Shown piece by piece: positions 60,417-64,000 of a stretch of 64,000 nucleotides of DNA. The stretch comes from Promineifilum sp. Lineage in GTDB: Bacteria; Chloroflexota; Anaerolineae; Promineifilales; Promineifilaceae. Under the pieces are notes generated by a model that saw nothing but the letters and a program-made list of their open reading frames with translations, searched no databases and was not told where the DNA came from. Every line of letters starts with the position of its first letter. Position 1 is the stretch's first letter. Location of the stretch: positions 1 to 64,000 of the forward strand of contig JAGOBF010000008.1 in the NCBI GenBank assembly GCA_017983515.1, read 5' to 3'. A program made the translations under genes and the position numbers.

Positions 60417-63353
60417 ATGGAGCATGTTCCACCCTGGTTTCTACTACTACCGCCGGGCTTGAGCGCCGCCGCGGCGATCCTGGCCGCCTTGTCCGGCCGG
60501 CCGGCTTTTCGCGGCCGCCCCGGCATCGACCGCCTCAGCCTGCTCCTGGCCGCGTTTCCGCTGGCCGCGTTTATCATTCTGACCGCCTATATCCCGGCGC
60601 TCAACAGGGGCGAGGTATTCTCGTGGCGCGTCGACTGGTTGCCCTCGCTGGGTCTCTCGCTGGGACTTTATCTCGATAGCCTGGCGGCGCTGTTTGCCCT
60701 CATCGTCACCCTCATCGGCGTGCTGGTGATCGTCTACGGCGGCCAATATTTCAAGGGCGACGAATCCGCCTGGCGCTTCCAGTCCTACTTATTGCTGTTC
60801 ATGACGTCGATGCTGGGGCTGGTGCTGGCCGGCGACGTGTTGACCCTGTTTATCTTCTGGGAAGGGACGAGCATTCTGTCCTATCTGCTGGTGGCCTACC
60901 AATATAAGGACGAGGCGGCGCGGCAGGGGGCGTTCCGGGCGCTGTTCATCACCGGCGGCGGCGGCATCGCCCTGCTGGCCGGGTTGCTGTTCGTCGGCTA
61001 TGTGGCCGGGGGAATGGACTTCGCCACGATCCTGAGCAGTGGTGACGTACTACGCGCCAGCCCGTTGTATCCGATCATGCTGGGGATGGTGGCCTTCGGA
61101 GCCTTCACCAAAAGCGCCCAGTTTCCGGCCCACATCTGGTTGCCGGGGGCGATGAGTGCGCCGACCCCGGCCAGCGCCTACCTGCACTCGGCGACCATGG
61201 TGAAGGCGGGCATCTATTTGATGGCACGCATGAACCCGGCGCTGGGGTTCACTGAATCCTGGTTCTGGCTGCTGACGAGCGTTGGCCTGGTGACCATGCT
61301 AGCCGGGGCCTATCTGGGGCTGAAGCAAAACGACCTCAAGGCGTTGCTGGCCTATTCCACCATCAGCCAGTTGGGCATCCTGATGATGCTGATCGGCCAG
61401 GACATTGAGGAAGCGTTCAAGGCTCTGGTCATCGGCGTGCTGGCCCATGCCCTCTACAAGAGCGCCCTGTTCCTGGTGGTGGGCATTGTCGACCACGAAA
61501 CGGGCACGCGCGACATCCGGCGGCTGGGCGGCCTGTGGCGCGTCATGCCCTTCACCTTCGCCGTGGCGGCCGTCGCCGCGCTCTCTATGGGCGGGTTGCC
61601 GCCGTTGTTCGGCTTTCTGGCCAAGGAGACGCTGTTGGCCGCGGCCGTCCACCCGACATTGCCGCCGCTGGTGGCGGTGCTGTTGCCCTGGCTGGCTGTG
61701 GTCGCCGGGGCGCTCATGCTGGCTCAGTCGGGCCTGCTGATTTACGAGACGTTTCTCGGCCGACCCACAGATGTTTCCCGGCGCGTCCACGAAGCGCCGC
61801 GCCTCATGTGGCTCATGCCGGCCATCCCGGCGCTGTTGTCGGTGGTCATCACGCTCTTGCCCGGCCCCAAGGACGAGGCGACCTTTCTGGCGGGGGCGGC
61901 GGCAGCGGCCTATGGCGACACGGTCAAGGTTTCGCTGGCGTTGTGGCATGGGATCAATGTGCCGCTGTTGTTATCGGCGGCGGCTATCTCGTTGGGGATG
62001 GTGATTTTTTATTTTCGGGAGCCGGTGCGGACCTTCCAGTGGCGGGTGCTGCCCCGACTGGGCTTCAACGCGCTTTATCGGGGCGTCCTGACCACTATCT
62101 TCCGCGGCGCGCGCCTGGCCACGCGCCTGCAAGGCGGCCGCCTGCGCCTGTATCTGGAAATGATGATCGCCGCGGCCATCGTGCTGGTGCTAACATTCAC
62201 CGGCGGCCGGCTGCTGCCCGACCTGTCCTTGGCGCGTATGCCGGCCACCGACTTCAGCGGGGCGACCCAGCTACTGCGGCTGTTTGCCTTGCTCGTCACC
62301 GTGGGGGCGGCGCTGGCCTCGGTCGTGCTGCGGCGCGATTTCGACGCGGTGTTGGCTCTGTCGGCCTCCGGCCTCGGCATGGCGCTGCTGTTCGCGCTGG
62401 AGCCGGCCCCGGACGTGGCCCTGGTGCAAATCGTCGTCGACATCCTGGCGACGGTCATCCTCGTGCTGGCATTGGCCCGGCTGCCACGCGGCCAGCGAGC
62501 GGCCGCCCAACGGTTGGCCCAGTCCGAGATGCATTCGCGCCGGCCATTGAGCCTCATCCGTGACCTGGCCGTGGCGGGGATGATCGGCCTCATCGTCGCC
62601 TCGCTCACCTATGTGGCGCTGACCTCACGGCCTTTGCGGGATAGCCAGGTGACGCCCTATTACGAGGCTAACGCCAAGGCGCAGGCCGAAGCTTCCGACA
62701 TCGTCGGGGCCATCGTCGTTGACTTCCGCCAACTAGATACCGTGATCGAGATCACCGTATTCAGCGCCGCGGGCCTCGGCGCGTACATGCTGTTGCGCTC
62801 GGCGGCCAAGGCGGGTGACAAGGGCAGCCGCCCCCTGGGGGTGGCCCAGTCCCGGAGCCGCGCGGGCACGCGAGGCATCGCCGGCCACGAGACATCGGCC
62901 TTCATTCGCCTGCCGGCCTTTGCCACGCTGCCGGTCGCCATACTCATCGCCGCCACGCACATGATCTACGGCCACCAGCAGCCCGGCGACGGCTTCACCG
63001 CCGGGGTGATTATCGCCCTGGCCGTGGCCTTGTGGTACGTCGTTTTCGGCTACGACGAGACCCGGCGGCGATTGCCCTGGGTGCGTGGCGTCCCGCTGAT
63101 GAGCACGGGCATTATCCTGGTTTTTGTGGCCGGCTCGATCACCTACGCGATGACGGGTTTCTTTTTCGGCCACGTCAATTTCGGCCAGTTGGTTGGCCTG
63201 CCTCTACCGGAAGGGTTCGATTTCAGCAGCGCCTTCCTGTTCGAGGTGGCGATCTGCCTGACGGTGCTGGGCAGCGCCGCGCTCATCATCAACACGCTTG
63301 GGCATCCTGATGACGAGGATGACAAACCGGCCGACAGCCCGGCACGAGGATAG
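60417..63353 (+). CDS. mrpA: Mrp-type antiporter subunit MrpA fused to MrpB-like domain
   Basis: A 978-residue polytopic protein. Residues 1-560 are a NuoL-like proton channel (WEGTSILSYLLVAYQYKDEA, FGAFTKSAQFPAHIWLPGAM, APTPASAYLHSATMVKAGIY). Residues ~560-790 are the MrpA-specific NuoJ-like extension (LVQIVVDILATVILVLALAR), and ~820-970 an MrpB/MnhB domain (MIYGHQQPGDGFTAGVIIAL). Mrp complexes exchange Na+ for H+ and need all subunits. The MrpA-B fusion is a known variant. mrpC follows by five bases. A membrane-bound hydrogenase is less likely because no hydrogenase gene is seen. Confidence 0.88.
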   Translation: MEHVPPWFLLLPPGLSAAAAILAALSGRPAFRGRPGIDRLSLLLAAFPLAAFIILTAYIPALNRGEVFSWRVDWLPSLGLSLGLYLDSLAALFALIVTLIGVLVIVYGGQYFKGDESAWRFQSYLLLFMTSMLGLVLAGDVLTLFIFWEGTSILSYLLVAYQYKDEAARQGAFRALFITGGGGIALLAGLLFVGYVAGGMDFATILSSGDVLRASPLYPIMLGMVAFGAFTKSAQFPAHIWLPGAMSAPTPASAYLHSATMVKAGIYLMARMNPALGFTESWFWLLTSVGLVTMLAGAYLGLKQNDLKALLAYSTISQLGILMMLIGQDIEEAFKALVIGVLAHALYKSALFLVVGIVDHETGTRDIRRLGGLWRVMPFTFAVAAVAALSMGGLPPLFGFLAKETLLAAAVHPTLPPLVAVLLPWLAVVAGALMLAQSGLLIYETFLGRPTDVSRRVHEAPRLMWLMPAIPALLSVVITLLPGPKDEATFLAGAAAAAYGDTVKVSLALWHGINVPLLLSAAAISLGMVIFYFREPVRTFQWRVLPRLGFNALYRGVLTTIFRGARLATRLQGGRLRLYLEMMIAAAIVLVLTFTGGRLLPDLSLARMPATDFSGATQLLRLFALLVTVGAALASVVLRRDFDAVLALSASGLGMALLFALEPAPDVALVQIVVDILATVILVLALARLPRGQRAAAQRLAQSEMHSRRPLSLIRDLAVAGMIGLIVASLTYVALTSRPLRDSQVTPYYEANAKAQAEASDIVGAIVVDFRQLDTVIEITVFSAAGLGAYMLLRSAAKAGDKGSRPLGVAQSRSRAGTRGIAGHETSAFIRLPAFATLPVAILIAATHMIYGHQQPGDGFTAGVIIALAVALWYVVFGYDETRRRLPWVRGVPLMSTGIILVFVAGSITYAMTGFFFGHVNFGQLVGLPLPEGFDFSSAFLFEVAICLTVLGSAALIINTLGHPDDEDDKPADSPARG

Positions 63354-63358
63354 AGATT

Positions 63359-63691
63359 ATGGAACTTCTCACGGCGATCACAGTTGGTTTCCTGTTTGCC
63401 GTCGGCATCTTCCAGATGCTGCGGCGCAATATCATCCGTTCGGCCATTGGGCTGGTCATTCTGAGCAATGCCGTGAATCTGTTCCTGCTGAGCACAGGGG
63501 CGTATGACGGTGTGGTGGCGGCCTATGCCACGTCTGCCGGCCAGCGCAGTGACGCACTGCCGCAGGCTCTGGTACTAACGGCCATCGTGATCAGCATGGG
63601 CGGCACGGCTTTGGTGCTGTCGATGCTCTACATCATTTCGTCGCGCTATCAGACGGCCGACATGGACGAGGTGCGCGGTCTTGAGAATTGA
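63359..63691 (+). CDS. mrpC: Mrp antiporter subunit MrpC (NuoK-like)
   Basis: A 110-residue protein with three transmembrane helices, of the NuoK/MrpC family. MELLTAITVGFLFAVGIFQM, IIRSAIGLVILSNAVNLFLL and LPQALVLTAIVISMGGTALV match the family's helices. It follows the mrpA-B fusion by five bases and precedes mrpD, so the operon order A-B-C-D is kept. Confidence 0.9.
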   Translation: MELLTAITVGFLFAVGIFQMLRRNIIRSAIGLVILSNAVNLFLLSTGAYDGVVAAYATSAGQRSDALPQALVLTAIVISMGGTALVLSMLYIISSRYQTADMDEVRGLEN

Positions 63692-63767
63692 GATGGTTAT
63701 GACCTGTATGCAAGACAAGAAGAAACACCGCTGGACAGGTCTTACGAGCACGGGAATCTGAGAGTCA

Positions 63768-64000
63768 ATGGATTTTATCGCCGATAACCTGGTGCTATTG
63801 CCCATCGCGATGCCGCTGGTGGGGGCCATGGTAGCCCTTGTCATCCGGCGTTATGGCCGCGCTCAGGCTTACTGGTCGCTGGCCGTGATGCTTCTCAGCC
63901 TGATGTTTAGCTTTCTGCTGTTGGTGCGGGTGCTGGGCAGCGGGACAGCGGTCGTACTGCAGGTCGGCGGCTGGCGCTTCCCCTATGGCATCTCGCTCGT
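63768..64000 (+). CDS. mrpD: Mrp antiporter subunit MrpD, 5' part only
   Basis: The first ~77 codons of a NuoM/NuoN-like proton channel subunit (LVLLPIAMPLVGAMVALVIR, then LLSLMFSFLLLVRVLGSGTA), cut by the window end. ATG 63768 follows mrpC by 76 bases. Position after mrpC and the N-terminal helix pattern identify mrpD with good but not full certainty. Confidence 0.75.
   Translation, partial: MDFIADNLVLLPIAMPLVGAMVALVIRRYGRAQAYWSLAVMLLSLMFSFLLLVRVLGSGTAVVLQVGGWRFPYGISL

Noticed and set aside
63692..63760. A short ATG frame (about 20 codons, MTCMQDKKKHRW...) between mrpC and mrpD.
   Set aside because: No ribosome site and no recognisable function; spacing between operon genes is enough explanation.

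Overview
This 64 kb window is GC-rich bacterial chromosome packed with genes on both strands. No rRNA, intact tRNA, CRISPR array or insertion-sequence transposase was recognised. The mixture points to Chloroflexota, probably the Anaerolineae/Caldilineae side. Pointers are F420 genes (cofC, cofD, an LLM-class oxidoreductase), a RodZ-like gene beside rimO and rplI, MalT-like and STAND ATPase regulators, Thr/Pro-rich surface stalks, cohesin/dockerin domains on non-cellulosomal proteins, and a secreted protein ending in a YxPLV-like tail. This assignment is inference; no marker-gene phylogeny was possible.

Layout. 0-5 kb: an N-acyl-D-amino-acid deacylase homologue, a YdeI-type protein, a MerR/TipAS regulator with a recognisable MerR-type promoter, a DinB-like protein, and a small toxin-antitoxin cluster (orphan HigA, DUF433 remnant, Phd/VapC pair). 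4.7-9.1 kb, minus strand: rplI, RodZ-like, rimO, TlpA-like redoxin and a degenerate Lgt homologue, the last four tightly packed. 9.4-20.4 kb: a PH/SHOCT protein, a Thr-rich protein with an LPQTG tail, a lipid kinase, an XPB/Ssl2-helicase-N-like protein, a methyltransferase, an enoyl-CoA hydratase, a response regulator fused to a CpaE-like pseudo-ATPase, a protealysin-like M4 protease with an emfourin inhibitor, and a TrmH-family methyltransferase.

20.6-31.9 kb: a stress protein with three tandem repeats, a DIP1984-family protein, a RarA ATPase with a methyltransferase-like extension, an M20 amidohydrolase, cofD, a quinone-oxidoreductase-like gene and two membrane proteins. 32-45.4 kb: a MalT-like LuxR activator translationally linked to an RNA methyltransferase, an alpha/beta hydrolase-LuxR fusion, an FAD oxidase, cofC with an F420-type oxidoreductase, tryptophanase, and a STAND regulator split into two overlapping genes.

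45.5-50.5 kb looks accessory. It holds two secreted cell-wall hydrolases (an M23 peptidase and a PGRP amidase) that share a nearly identical 474 bp cohesin-dockerin segment, divergent from the split STAND pair by 56 bp. 50.5-64 kb: a thiolase, a class A PBP homologue that appears to have lost catalytic residues in both enzyme domains, birA, a LysM protein, a dGTPase, a HAD-IIA phosphatase and the start of an Mrp-type antiporter operon (fused mrpA-B, mrpC, mrpD cut by the window end).

Starts were chosen from Shine-Dalgarno sites, family alignments and neighbouring stops. A minority of genes have a TATAAT-like box only 6-14 bases before the ATG, suggesting some leaderless transcripts. All family assignments were made by eye from motifs, without database search.
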